A DNA stretch of 64,000 bases from Nonomuraea aurantiaca (GTDB lineage: Bacteria > Actinomycetota > Actinomycetes > Streptosporangiales > Streptosporangiaceae), in assembly GCF_020215705.1 (NCBI RefSeq), contig NZ_JAIWNB010000023.1, forward strand, positions 62,001 through 126,000. The letters run 5' to 3'. Both the position numbers and the translations under genes were made by a program. Every line of letters begins with the position of its first letter. Within the stretch, counting starts at the first letter, position 1. The notes beneath the pieces were generated by a model. The model was given only the letters and a program-made list of their open reading frames with translations, searched no databases and was not told where the DNA came from. Shown here piece after piece: positions 41,897-50,032 of the stretch.

Positions 41897-42604
41897 ATGA
41901 CGAAGGAGAAGGCGCAGGCGCGGCGCGAGCATCTGCAGAAGATGCGAGCGCAGCAGAAGAGCAAGGAGCGCCGCGCCGCGCTGTTGATGTGGGGGGCAGG
42001 CGGACTCGTCATCGTGCTGCTCGTCGGAGTGGTCGGTTTCTACTTGGTCAAGCAGGCCAAAGAGACGTCATTGGGGGACGTGGCCAACTACAAGTACGAG
42101 GCGGGCCAGCACGTCTGGAACGCGGTCACGTACAAGGAGACCCCGCCGGTCGGCGGCCAGCACAACAACTACTGGCAGCAGTGCGCGGTCTACGACAAGC
42201 CGATCCACAACGAGCACGCCGTCCACTCGCTGGAGCACGGCGCCCTGTGGATCACGTACCGTCCCGACCTGCCTAAGGCGCAGGTCGACGCGCTGAAGAA
42301 GACGGCCACCTCGACGGGTCAGCAGGACTACATGCTGGTCAGCCCCTACCCGAACCTGCCCGCTCCGGTCGTGGCATCGTCGTGGGGCCACCAGCTGAAG
42401 CTCGACAAGGCCGACGACCCGAAGCTCGCGGCGTTCATCAAGAAGTACCAGAACGGCCCGGACACCCCTGAAGCCGGCGCCATCTGCGGCGGCCCCGACG
42501 CCATCACCACGACGGCGGACCAGGCCCCCCTCCCCCCGGAGCCCAAGGGCCAGGCCAGCCAGCCCCCCACGGAAATGATCAGCCCGAGCCCGACCAACAA
42601 GTAA
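41897..42604 (+). CDS. DUF3105 domain protein
   Basis: The 235-residue protein begins with a basic coiled region (KEKAQARREHLQKMRAQQKS), has one membrane segment (about 33-55), then the exterior DUF3105 domain with PPVGGQHNNYWQQCAVYD, HAVHSLEHGALWITY and a conserved Cys/His set. GGAGGAACG precedes the ATG at 41897. Function unknown; it occurs next to DUF305 genes, and the His-rich motifs hint at metal handling. A Pro-rich tail ends the protein. Confidence 0.92.
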   Translation: MTKEKAQARREHLQKMRAQQKSKERRAALLMWGAGGLVIVLLVGVVGFYLVKQAKETSLGDVANYKYEAGQHVWNAVTYKETPPVGGQHNNYWQQCAVYDKPIHNEHAVHSLEHGALWITYRPDLPKAQVDALKKTATSTGQQDYMLVSPYPNLPAPVVASSWGHQLKLDKADDPKLAAFIKKYQNGPDTPEAGAICGGPDAITTTADQAPLPPEPKGQASQPPTEMISPSPTNK

Positions 42605-43123
42605 CCCCCAAGCTCGGGCCTCCCTAGCGCTCGGGCGGCGCCTCCCAGGGGCCTCCGCCCCCTTCGACCCCCGAAAAGGCATGGTCTTCGCTTTTCGCTC
42701 AGGCTGCTTTCTCGGGGGCTCCGCCTTTCAGCGGGGCCTGCCGGCTCCCGCCGCCCCCGGCCGCGATCCCCTCGCAGACGGGCGGCAGACGTCTCACCGT
42801 TGGCGTTGCCCGGCCATGTGATGTCGCATCACTGCGGTGGGCTCGGCCTCACGCCCCTTGTCCTGCCGGACCTTCTCACGCGGATCATCGCCAAGGGCGA
42901 GGAGATGCCGGCCCACGGTGGAGGTCGTTCGTCACTCGCGCGGGCATGGAGCAGCGGCTGGCGCACGTGCTCTGAGTGGTCCGCTCACAGCCCGATGTTC
43001 ATCTCACGCGAATCTGCTGGAAGCCTTCGCCCGGCTGCGCGAGACGAGCCGAGGGAGTGCTGTGCTTGTTCGGAGGGACTGCGCCGCGATCTGCCCCGCT
43101 CAAGACGCGCCCGATCGGTACGC
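42605..43123. other. Gene-poor interval with one large inverted repeat
   Basis: No frame on either strand looks like a gene. CCCCCGAAAAGGC (42668-42680) and GCTTTCTCGGGGG (42706-42718) form a 13-bp stem with two mismatches after the DUF3105 gene, probably a terminator. The rest, to 43123, holds short frames of mixed character and may contain decayed coding DNA. Confidence 0.45.
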
Positions 43124-43885
43124 CTAGGAGATCTTGCGGCGGTAGGTGTTCATGGCGAAGGCGTAGGCCACGATGAGGATGCCGACGCACCAGGCCAGGG
43201 CGATCCAGATGTCCGTGCCGACCGGCTGCTCGGTGAACAGGGCGCGGATGGCGTTGACGATGGAGGTCACCGGCTGGTTTTCGGCGAAGACGCGCAGCGG
43301 GCCGGGCATGGTGTCGGTGGGCACGAAGGCCGAGCTGAGGAAGGGCAGGAAGATGAGCGGGTAGGAGAACGCGCTCGCGCCTTCCATCGTCTTGGCCGAC
43401 AGGCCAGGGATGACGGCGATCCAGGTCAACGCCAGGGTGAACAGGATCAGGAGGCCCGCCACCGACAGCCACGCCGCCACTCCCGCCCCCGAGCGGAAGC
43501 CCATGAGCAGGGCCACGAGCGTCACGACCACGAGCGAGATCAGGTTGGCGACCAGCGAGGTCAGCACGTGCGCCCACAGCACCGACGACCGGGCGGTCGG
43601 CATGGACTGGAAGCGTTCGAAGATGCCGCCCCGCATGTCCATGAACAGCCGGTACGCGGTGTAGGCGATGCCTGAGGCGACCGTGATGAGGAGGATGCCG
43701 GGCAGCATGTAGTTCACATACGGCTCCGATCCTGTTCTGATCGCGCCGCCGAACACGTAGACGAACATCAACATCATGGCGATCGGCATGATCGCGGTGG
43801 TGATGATGGTGTCCGGGCTGCGCGTGATGTGGCGCAGGGAGCGTCCCAGCAGGACGGTGGTGTCGGTGAAGAAGTGCTTGCTCAT
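43124..43885 (-). CDS. ABC-2 type transporter permease (DrrB-like)
   Basis: The 253-residue membrane protein has six hydrophobic segments and the ABC-2 motif NQPVTSIVNAIRALF near the end. The opening LLGRSLRHITRSPDTIITTA is typical of daunorubicin-resistance-type exporters. It pairs with the ATPase gene 9 bp upstream. The substrate is presumably a drug or lipid. Confidence 0.92.
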   Translation of the reverse strand: MSKHFFTDTTVLLGRSLRHITRSPDTIITTAIMPIAMMLMFVYVFGGAIRTGSEPYVNYMLPGILLITVASGIAYTAYRLFMDMRGGIFERFQSMPTARSSVLWAHVLTSLVANLISLVVVTLVALLMGFRSGAGVAAWLSVAGLLILFTLALTWIAVIPGLSAKTMEGASAFSYPLIFLPFLSSAFVPTDTMPGPLRVFAENQPVTSIVNAIRALFTEQPVGTDIWIALAWCVGILIVAYAFAMNTYRRKIS

Positions 43886-43894
43886 CGTTTGTCC

Positions 43895-44665
43895 TTATGC
43901 CTTCGTGCCGACGAGGGTGAGAAAGACGTCCTCGAGGGTCGGCTGCTTCTCGACGTATTCGACCTTGGCGGGCGGGAGCAGTTGCTTGAGCTCGGCCAGG
44001 GTGCCGTTGACGATGATCCGGCCTTCGTGGAGGATCGCGATCCGGTCGGCGAGTTGCTCGGCCTCGTCCAGATACTGCGTCGTGAGCAGAACCGTCGTAC
44101 CCTGAGCGGCGAGTTCCTTGACGGCCTGCCACACCTCGAGGCGGGCCTGGGGGTCCAGCCCGGTGGTCGGTTCGTCGAGGAAGATGACCGGCGGATCGCC
44201 GATGAGGCTCATCGCGATGTCGAGGCGGCGGCGCATGCCACCGGAATACGTCGACACCTTCCGCGCGCCCGCGTCCGTCAGCGAGAAGCGCGCCAGCAGG
44301 TCATCGGCGATCGTGCCCGGATCCTTGAGGTGCCGCAGCCGGGCGACCAGCACCAGGTTCTCCCGCCCGCTGAGGATCTCGTCGACGGCGGCGAACTGTC
44401 CGGTGAGGCTGATCGACTCCCGCACCTCCGCGGCCTGCGTGGCGACGTCTAAGCCGTTGACACTGGCCGTGCCCGCGTCGGCCTTGAGCAGCGTGGACAG
44501 GATCTTCACCACCGTGGTCTTGCCCGCGCCGTTGGAGCCGAGCAGCGCGAAGATGCTGCCCCGCGCCACCTCGAAGTCCACCCCGCGCAGCACCCGCAGT
44601 TCCTTGTACGACTTCTCCAGGCCCTGCACGTGGATCACAGGCCCGCGGACCTTATTGGCTGTCAT
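43895..44665 (-). CDS. Drug-type ABC transporter ATP-binding protein (DrrA-like)
   Basis: The ATPase of about 256 residues has Walker A GSNGAGKTT, the DrrA-type signature YSGGMRRRLDIA, Walker B VIFLDEPTTGLDP, and the C-terminal VEKQPTLEDVFLTL segment found in DrrA. I chose the ATG at 44665; a GTG at 44692 is possible. The upstream 450 bp are decayed. The PadR/DUF1048 operon beyond is on the same strand and probably controls it. Confidence 0.93.
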   Translation of the reverse strand: MTANKVRGPVIHVQGLEKSYKELRVLRGVDFEVARGSIFALLGSNGAGKTTVVKILSTLLKADAGTASVNGLDVATQAAEVRESISLTGQFAAVDEILSGRENLVLVARLRHLKDPGTIADDLLARFSLTDAGARKVSTYSGGMRRRLDIAMSLIGDPPVIFLDEPTTGLDPQARLEVWQAVKELAAQGTTVLLTTQYLDEAEQLADRIAILHEGRIIVNGTLAELKQLLPPAKVEYVEKQPTLEDVFLTLVGTKA

Positions 44666-44890
44666 TCGGATATCCGTTCTCTGTTCGGGCACGGCTGGTC
44701 GCCGTGGCGCGATCGATGGTGTTCTCGACCAGGTCGGCGGGATCTTCCGGCATCGCCCGCAGGCTGTCCGCCTTTCCGGCGGCCTGAAGGACTGCGGCTA
44801 TCGCTGGGGCGCGTTGATCGCCGTGTGGGAGGTGGCGAGGTCGCCGGCGGCCTCGCCGATTCGGGTTATCCACCGGAGTTCGTGGATGGC
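44655..44890 (-). pseudogene. Frameshifted coding remnant upstream of the exporter
   Basis: Two good protein-like stretches lie in different minus-strand frames: IHELRWITRIGEAAGDLATS (stop at about 44797), then VLQAAGKADSLRAMPEDPAD running to a stop near 44652. Joined by a frameshift they would make one helical protein. I do not recognise the family. The 5' end runs into a 9-bp microsatellite. Confidence 0.35.
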
Positions 44891-44953
44891 GCCGCAAGCG
44901 CCGCAAGCGCCGCAAGCGCCGCAAGCGCCGCAAGCGCCGCAAGCGCCGCAAGC
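44891..44953. repeat. (GCCGCAAGC)x7 microsatellite
   Basis: Seven perfect 9-bp units in a row, with partial units at both ends. On the plus strand they encode Ala-Ala-Ser repeats, on the minus strand Leu-Arg-Arg or similar. Such perfect copies point to recent slippage. Confidence 0.95.
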
Positions 44954-45174
44954 GCCGATCGCGCGGACGCGGAGCTCGCCGCCGCCGGTGGAGATGTCGA
45001 TCGGGCCGCGCTGGTGACAGGGCTGGAGCTCAGATTCAAGATGACCGAGGCACCGACCGAGACGGTCGAGGACGTCATCCGTCCCGCGGTGGCCGGCGGG
45101 CTCGATTCAGATCGTCGAGGTGCTGGAGTTCGGGTCGACGGGTGTTACTTCTCGGCCGTGCCGGATCCCCCTCT
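44954..45174 (+). pseudogene. Plus-strand coding remnant after the microsatellite
   Basis: The frame after the repeat reads ADAELAAAGGDVDRAALVTG and ETVEDVIRPAVAGGL. A shift of one base then continues as IQIVEVLEFGSTGVTS before a stop. Both parts look like real protein, so one indel near 45105 seems likely. The family is not recognised. The 3' end overlaps the convergent DUF1048 gene. Confidence 0.35.
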
Positions 45175-45471
45175 GATGGACTCCTGATAGACGTCCGCGT
45201 AGGTGCGCGAGTCCTTGATCAGGTCGTCGCAGAAGGCGGCGACGTCGTCGCCGATGAGCTCCAGGACTCCCTTGCCGGCCGCGACGCCCTCTTCGAAGAA
45301 ATCGACGATCCCTGAGAGCAGGGACCCGTCAAGCAAGTCGATCGGCCCAACCTTGAAGAGGTACCTCTGAATCTCCTTGTAGACGATCTGGTAGTCCGGC
45401 GGAAGCGCCTTGACCCGCGCCATGTGCGCCCGCCACTGCTTCTTGCCCTCGATGATGTCTTGGATGCCCAC
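45145..45471 (-). CDS. DUF1048 family protein
   Basis: The 108-residue soluble protein starts at GTG 45471. It has the DUF1048 pattern LPPDYQIVYKEIQRYLFKVG, FEEGVAAGKGVLELIGDDVA and FCDDLIKDSRTY. DUF1048 genes accompany PadR regulators and ABC exporters in Gram-positive bacteria. A second copy lies immediately upstream (45473), so this is a tandem duplicate at the end of the PadR operon. Confidence 0.9.
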   Translation of the reverse strand: MGIQDIIEGKKQWRAHMARVKALPPDYQIVYKEIQRYLFKVGPIDLLDGSLLSGIVDFFEEGVAAGKGVLELIGDDVAAFCDDLIKDSRTYADVYQESIRGGSGTAEK

Positions 45472-45472
45472 G

Positions 45473-45829
45473 TCAGCCTCCTAGCCGGCCCAATTTCCTG
45501 GCGACGTTCCTGTTCAACTGCTCGCGCCACCGGCCGTGAAAGGTCCGAGCCCCTTCTCCGCCGGCCAGCGCGGCGCAGAAGCCCCCGATGTCGTCACCCA
45601 GCACCTCGTGAACGCTCCGCCCATCGGCCGCTGTCTCTTCGAGCAGCCCCAGGACATTGTCGAGAATCGGCATCAGGTTTCGCCCGGTGAAGTCCCCGTA
45701 GGGAAAAAGATGACCCTTGATCTCTTCCCACGCCGCCCGGTGGTCGGCCGGCAATGCCTGGGCCCGAACTTCGAACGCCTTCCATTCCCTGGTGAGATCG
45801 CTGCCCGTCATGGTCTCCCAGAAGCTCAT
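45473..45829 (-). CDS. DUF1048 family protein
   Basis: The 118-residue protein begins MSFWETMTGSDLTREWKAFE and has LPADHRAAWEEIKGHLFPYG and ADGRSVHEVLGDDIGGFCAA, parallel to the downstream copy. Its ATG overlaps the PadR stop by 4 bp. Function unknown, likely a helical partner of the PadR regulator or of the exporter. Confidence 0.9.
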   Translation of the reverse strand: MSFWETMTGSDLTREWKAFEVRAQALPADHRAAWEEIKGHLFPYGDFTGRNLMPILDNVLGLLEETAADGRSVHEVLGDDIGGFCAALAGGEGARTFHGRWREQLNRNVARKLGRLGG

Positions 45830-46152
45830 CTCCCGCCCTCCTTGAGCTTGTCGATCCGTGATGTGATGTACTCCCATTTCATCCAGAACGTCGCGAGTTC
45901 TTGACGCCCCTTGCCGTTGAGCGCATAGAACTTGCGCGGCGGGCCCACCCCGGACGGTCGTTTCGTCACCTGGACCAGCCCGTTCTTCTCCAGCCGCAGC
46001 AGGATGGTGTAAACCGTCCCCTCGACGACGTCGGCGAAGCCGAGTTCGTTCAGCCGGCGCGTGATGGCGTACCCGTAGGTCTCCTCGCTGTCGATGATTT
46101 CCAGCACGCAGCCCTCAAGCGTGCCCTTCAGCATCTCCGTCAGGTCGTCCAT
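45826..46152 (-). CDS. PadR family transcriptional regulator
   Basis: The 108-residue protein has the winged-helix PadR fold: MLKGTLEGCVLEIIDSEETY, YAITRRLNELGF, VVEGTVYTILLRLEKNGLVQ and GPPRKFYALNGKGRQELATF. A perfect palindrome 27 bp upstream is its likely operator, giving autorepression. It heads an operon with two DUF1048 genes and probably controls the DrrAB-like exporter further downstream. Confidence 0.95.
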   Translation of the reverse strand: MDDLTEMLKGTLEGCVLEIIDSEETYGYAITRRLNELGFADVVEGTVYTILLRLEKNGLVQVTKRPSGVGPPRKFYALNGKGRQELATFWMKWEYITSRIDKLKEGGR

Positions 46153-46178
46153 CGTGGGTCCTCTTCGAGCGCTCTTGG

Positions 46179-46210
46179 TACTTTGTAGTACCGAGTACCA
46201 CTACAAAGTA
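46179..46210. promoter_or_regulatory. PadR operator palindrome
   Basis: TACTTTGTAGT (46179-46189) and ACTACAAAGTA (46200-46210) are perfect 11-bp arms separated by 10 bp. The site lies just upstream of padR and has -10-like AT content. PadR dimers bind such long inverted repeats. Confidence 0.85.
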
Positions 46211-46239
46211 GCACAGAGTAGAGAACGCGCCAAGAGTGC

Positions 46240-46472
46240 TGTGACCGGAAACGATCAACAGCGTTTCCGGCGGCGGATGCGAGGGTCTGCTGCTGCTGGG
46301 CCCTTTCGACAGCGGCGATCCAGGTCTCGTTGAAGGCCTGGTCGTCCAGGTCGGCGAGCACCCGCGTCCGCCGCCCGTTCGGGTCGCCCGTGAAGCGCAG
46401 CTGCTCCGCTTCGAGGACGGTCCGCAGGCGCTGTTCCTGGACAATGGGCAGCGGGTCTGTCCCTGGCGAACG
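46240..46472 (-). pseudogene. Truncated coding remnant
   Basis: Directly after the stop of the quinone reductase gene (46473) a minus-strand frame reads PLPIVQEQRLRTVLEAEQLR, TGDPNGRRTRVLADLDDQAF and ETWIAAVERAQQQQ. It has strong protein character but only late internal start candidates. It dissolves into the padR promoter. Family not recognised; likely the tail of a lost gene. Confidence 0.4.
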
Positions 46473-47435
46473 TCAGATTCGTTCGACTTCGAGCACGAGC
46501 TTGCCGGTCGTACGGCCGGACTCGATGCGGCGGTGCGCCTGCGCGGCCTGCTCCAGCCGTAGCGACTCGACCTGCACCCGAAGCTCCCCGCTCGCGGCCG
46601 CCGCGACAGCCCGATTCAGCGCCCGGCCTGCCTCCGCGGGGAAAGCCGCGGAGAACGCGGCCAGGTTGAACCCGGAGACCGTCTTGTTGGTGAACCACAG
46701 CTCGTCGGCCGAGATCCCGACGTCCTCGGCGCCGGAGGCGTTGCCCATCACCACCATCCGGCCCATCGGCGCGAGCAGGTCCAGGCTGGCCCGTCGTGCC
46801 GTACCGCCGACCATGTCCACCACGACGTCGAACCGACCGGCCTCGGCCACCTGCTCGCGCAGGACGACCTCGTCGTAGCCGAACGCCTTGGCCGTCTCGA
46901 TCTTGGCGGAGCTGCCCACGGTGCCCACCACGCGGCCCGCGCCCAGCGACCGGGCGGCCTGGCCGAGCTGACTGCCCACGCCGCCGGCGGCGGCGTGCAC
47001 GAGCACGCTTTCCCCCGGTTCGATGCGCGCTACCCGGTCGAGTACGAGGAACGCGGTGGTGCTGTTGGAGGGCAGCGCCGCCGCGATGCCCAGCCCCAGG
47101 TCGTAGCCGTCCAACGGGGCCACCAGGTCGGCGGAGGTGGTCACCACCTCCGCGTAGCCGCCGCTGTCGACGATCGTCAGCGCGGCGACCGACTGGCCCA
47201 CGCGCAGCCCCTCGACGCCGGGGCCGAGCGCCCGCACGCGGCCGGACACCTCGATGCCGGGCACGAAGGGCAGCGGTACGTCCACCACGCCCTGCCGGTA
47301 GAGGATCTCGGCGAAGTTGGCGCCCGCGTACGCCACGTCGATGGAGACCTGCCCCGGCCCGGGCTCGGGGAGCTCGACCTCGTCGAGGCGGAGGACGTCA
47401 GCGCTGCCGAATTCGGGAATCGTGATTGCCTTCAT
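46473..47435 (-). CDS. Zinc-free quinone oxidoreductase (MDR family)
   Basis: The 320-residue protein begins MKAITIPEFGSADVLRLDEV. GAGNFAEILYRQG-like AGANFAEILYRQG and the Rossmann motif VLVHAAAGGVGSQLGQAARS place it with NADPH:quinone reductases. The ATG at 47435 is the family start; one at 47444 is possible. It follows the MmyB-like regulator gene at 36-45 bp on the same strand and is probably its target. Confidence 0.92.
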   Translation of the reverse strand: MKAITIPEFGSADVLRLDEVELPEPGPGQVSIDVAYAGANFAEILYRQGVVDVPLPFVPGIEVSGRVRALGPGVEGLRVGQSVAALTIVDSGGYAEVVTTSADLVAPLDGYDLGLGIAAALPSNSTTAFLVLDRVARIEPGESVLVHAAAGGVGSQLGQAARSLGAGRVVGTVGSSAKIETAKAFGYDEVVLREQVAEAGRFDVVVDMVGGTARRASLDLLAPMGRMVVMGNASGAEDVGISADELWFTNKTVSGFNLAAFSAAFPAEAGRALNRAVAAAASGELRVQVESLRLEQAAQAHRRIESGRTTGKLVLEVERI

Positions 47436-47479
47436 GCCGTCCATCGTGCTGGAACGGCTTTCGGCACGGCAGTGTCAGC

Positions 47480-48310
47480 TCATCCTGGGTGTGCCACCAC
47501 CAGGCTTTCCACCTTCTCCTTGGTGTCGGTGTCGGGATGCGGCGTGTGCAGCACCACGTTCAGGTCCGTACGGTCCGGCAGCCGGAACAGCGAGTACTCG
47601 AAGGTGAGGTTCCCGGCTTCGGGGTGGGTGATCGCCTTGATCCCCTGGGAGCGGGAGCGTACATCCGGCCGGGCCCACAGCTCGGCGAACTCCGCACTGG
47701 CGTCGCACAGCTCGTCGGCGATCTGCCCGAAGACCGGATCGTCGTGATAGCGGGCCGCACTGGCACGGAAGTCGGCCACCATGTCCGGGGCGAACTCGTG
47801 CCACTCGGTGAACCTGCCGCGGTAGATCGGGTGGGTGAAGAACGCCACCATGCAGTTCCGGACATCGTCGTCGAAGCCGAACACCCAGCTGGCCGCGTCG
47901 TTCATCGCGACCAGGTTGTAGTGCCGATCCAGTACGTGCGCCGGATTGGGCATCCATGCGTCCAGCACCGCGCGCAACTGCTCGCTCACCGGTGCGCCAG
48001 GTCGACCTGCGGGGTCCGGGGGATTCAGCCCGGCGAGTACGTACAGGTGCGCCCGCTCCGCCTCGTCGAGCTTCAGCACGCGGGCGACCGCGTCCAGCAC
48101 GGCATCGGAGACCTTGATGTCGCGTCCCTGCTCCAACCAGGTGTACCAGGACACCCCCACCCCGGCGAGCACCGCCACCTCTTCCCGGCGCAGTCCTGGA
48201 GTACGGCGGCGCCCTCCGGCGGGCATGCCGGCGTCGGCGGGGGAGAGGGCTTCCCGCTTGGCACGCAGGAATTCTTTGAGCTGGTCACGGCGGCTTGGAC
48301 TGGCAGTCAC
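47480..48310 (-). CDS. HTH transcriptional regulator with MmyB-like ligand domain
   Basis: The 276-residue protein has an N-terminal XRE HTH (FLRAKREALSPADAG, then LRREEVAVLAGVGVSWYTWL, EQGRDIKVSDAVLDAVARVL). The C-terminal MmyB-like domain (PAHVLDRHYNLVAMNDAASW, FEYSLFRLPDRTDLNVVLHT) by family binds fatty-acid-like ligands and often regulates an adjacent oxidoreductase, here the quinone reductase downstream. Confidence 0.94.
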   Translation of the reverse strand: MTASPSRRDQLKEFLRAKREALSPADAGMPAGGRRRTPGLRREEVAVLAGVGVSWYTWLEQGRDIKVSDAVLDAVARVLKLDEAERAHLYVLAGLNPPDPAGRPGAPVSEQLRAVLDAWMPNPAHVLDRHYNLVAMNDAASWVFGFDDDVRNCMVAFFTHPIYRGRFTEWHEFAPDMVADFRASAARYHDDPVFGQIADELCDASAEFAELWARPDVRSRSQGIKAITHPEAGNLTFEYSLFRLPDRTDLNVVLHTPHPDTDTKEKVESLVVAHPG

Positions 48311-48379
48311 AAAAACACCATAGGCGACAGCGGAATCGGCCTCCGACTTGCGATCGTCCGAGCAAGGCGAGACCTCGCG

Positions 48380-48501
48380 GCGAGACCCTCGTCTACCGCA
48401 AGGTGATCGTGCCCATGCTCCTCAGGATGGGCCGCCCGCTGCACGAGGACGACGCGCTCATCCGCGAGGCCGTCATGGCGGCCCGGCCGGCGGCCGGCTA
48501 G
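48380..48501 (+). pseudogene. Short C-terminal coding remnant
   Basis: About 40 codons read GETLVYRKVIVPMLLRMGRP, LHEDDALIREAVMAARPAAG then TAG. The composition is coding-like, but there is no start and no upstream continuation beyond the regulator promoter. It is the likely 3' end of a deleted gene. Family unknown. Confidence 0.4.
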
Positions 48502-48698
48502 GGATCCACCGTCTCCTCGGACGTGCGGTGGTCGATCCGCAGATCGGGTGTTGGTTCCGCGTACTCCTCGCGGGCGTCGGAGTCGGCGAGGATGCTTGCC
48601 GCCTGCTTCTCGTTGTCGTCGCTCCCTGCTGCCTGCTCCTCGGGCAGCAGGTGCTCGGCGCGTCGTCGGATCCGCTCTGCCTTGGGCTCGTGCATCAC
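48498..48698 (-). CDS. Small acidic hypothetical protein
   Basis: The 66-residue hydrophilic protein (MMHEPKAERIRRRAEHLLPE, EEYAEPTPDLRIDHRTSEET) resembles small conserved actinobacterial proteins of unknown function. It has no Cys and no membrane segment. ATG starts at 48698 and 48695 are both possible. It lies in a short interval after the cysteine-hydrolase-like gene on the same strand. Confidence 0.7.
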   Translation of the reverse strand: MMHEPKAERIRRRAEHLLPEEQAAGSDDNEKQAASILADSDAREEYAEPTPDLRIDHRTSEETVDP

Positions 48699-48757
48699 CC
48701 CGGCGTACCCGTCGGGGTGTCAGGAAAACAGGTGTCAGCGAAGCAAGGAGTCTTGGA

Positions 48758-49312
48758 TCACTTGGTCGCCGCCACCCAGTCGGCCACGGTGGTGACGTCC
48801 GCCTGGCCGGGGAACACCTTCTCCACGAGCACCCGGTGCACCTCGGGGTCGGAGTCGAGGCAGGCGTCGGACAGTACGGTGAGTTGGAAGTCCAGGTCGG
48901 CCGCCTGACGCAGGGTGGACAGCACGACGCCGCTCGTGGCGATGCCGGTGAGGACCAGGTGATCGATGTCGCCCGCCCGCAGGACCATGTCGAGGTCGCT
49001 GCCGGCGAAGGCGCTGACCCGCTTCTTCGTGACGACGACGTCGCCAGGTTCCGGTGCCACGTCCGGATGGATCTCCATGGCCTGCTCGTTTCCGGCGACT
49101 CCCCCCATACGGGCGATCGCGCCGAACATCTTGTTGCGGGGGCTGATCTCCGGAGATCCGGCGCGGAACCCGACGGCCGCGTAGATCACCGGAAGGCCGG
49201 CGGCCCGGGCGGCGGCGATCGCCTCGCGCAGGCGCGGCAGGTAGGCGGGGTCCGGGTAGCGGTCCACGATGACCCGTTGGACATCCATCACCAGGAGAGC
49301 GGTCTTGGCCAC
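48758..49312 (-). CDS. Isochorismatase-like hydrolase lacking the catalytic cysteine
   Basis: The 184-residue protein has the isochorismatase-like fold: ALLVMDVQRVIVD with the catalytic Asp, KKRVSAFAGSDLD with the Lys, and LTGIATSGVVLSTLRQA at the nucleophile loop. In active cysteine hydrolases this loop reads GxATxxCVxxT; here Val stands at the Cys position. It therefore cannot use the cysteine mechanism, though Cys-less members (isochorismatases) exist. GTG start at 49312 behind AAAGGAC. Confidence 0.9.
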   Translation of the reverse strand: MAKTALLVMDVQRVIVDRYPDPAYLPRLREAIAAARAAGLPVIYAAVGFRAGSPEISPRNKMFGAIARMGGVAGNEQAMEIHPDVAPEPGDVVVTKKRVSAFAGSDLDMVLRAGDIDHLVLTGIATSGVVLSTLRQAADLDFQLTVLSDACLDSDPEVHRVLVEKVFPGQADVTTVADWVAATK

Positions 49313-49409
49313 TGTCGTCCTTTCGTGAGTCGCGGCGAGTCGCCGGACTTGTCGACCATGAGTCTAGGGATCGTTATTCAGTTGTCGGCTGCCAGGCGCG
49401 TCGCCGAAG

Positions 49410-50000
49410 ATGGCGGCCATGGCAACGACACGACGAGCCGACATGTTCACCGCGGACGGCAGGCCATCCGACGACGACCCGCGTGAGCACGGGCCGACGT
49501 TGGGCGACGAGCGCACCACGCTGATCGAGAACCTGCGCTGCGCACGCCTCACCTTGGAGATGAAATGCGCGGATCTTGACGCGGAGGCCATGGCGCGGCG
49601 TTCCGTCGAGCCGTCGACGATGTCGCTCCTGGGCCTGGTGCGACACCTGGCCGAGGTGGAGCGTGGGACGTTCCGGGTGCTGATGGCCGGACAGGACGTC
49701 CCCAAGCTGTTCACTTCCGAGACCGACCGGGACGGTGATTTCGACGGCGCCGTCGCCGACCCTCAGGTGGTGGCGGAGGCGTGGGAGGCATGGCGCGCGG
49801 AGGTGGACTTCGCCGAGCGGTTCGTGGCCGAGGCGCCCAGCCTCGACATCACCGCCGACGATGCCGAGAATCTGCATGGCAGCGGTGGCGGGTTGATGTC
49901 GCTGCGCGAGGCGATGATGGGAATGATCTGGGAGTACGCCCGCCACATGGGTCACGCCGACCTGCTGCGCGAGCGGATCGACGGACGCATAGGTCAGTGA
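49410..50000 (+). CDS. DinB/DUF664 family protein
   Basis: The 196-residue four-helix protein has the DUF664 pattern DERTTLIENLRCARLTLEMK, STMSLLGLVRHLAEVERGTF and YARHMGHADLLRERIDG. The His triad (RHLAE, YARHMGHAD) may bind a metal, as in DinB and mycothiol or bacillithiol transferases. Starts at 49410 or 49419. Divergent from the isochorismatase-like gene. Confidence 0.9.
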   Translation: MAAMATTRRADMFTADGRPSDDDPREHGPTLGDERTTLIENLRCARLTLEMKCADLDAEAMARRSVEPSTMSLLGLVRHLAEVERGTFRVLMAGQDVPKLFTSETDRDGDFDGAVADPQVVAEAWEAWRAEVDFAERFVAEAPSLDITADDAENLHGSGGGLMSLREAMMGMIWEYARHMGHADLLRERIDGRIGQ

Positions 50001-50032
50001 TCGCCGCGCGGGCGGCGACGACGTGACCAGGG

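Noticed and set aside
42800..43127. Possible genes on the plus strand after the DUF3105 gene
   Set aside because: Frames are short, rich in Ser/Arg/Cys and without ribosome sites. No motif was found.
44891..44953. Short perfect repeats considered as a CRISPR or origin iteron array
   Set aside because: The 9-bp units are contiguous, with no spacers, no AT-rich region and no replication gene nearby.
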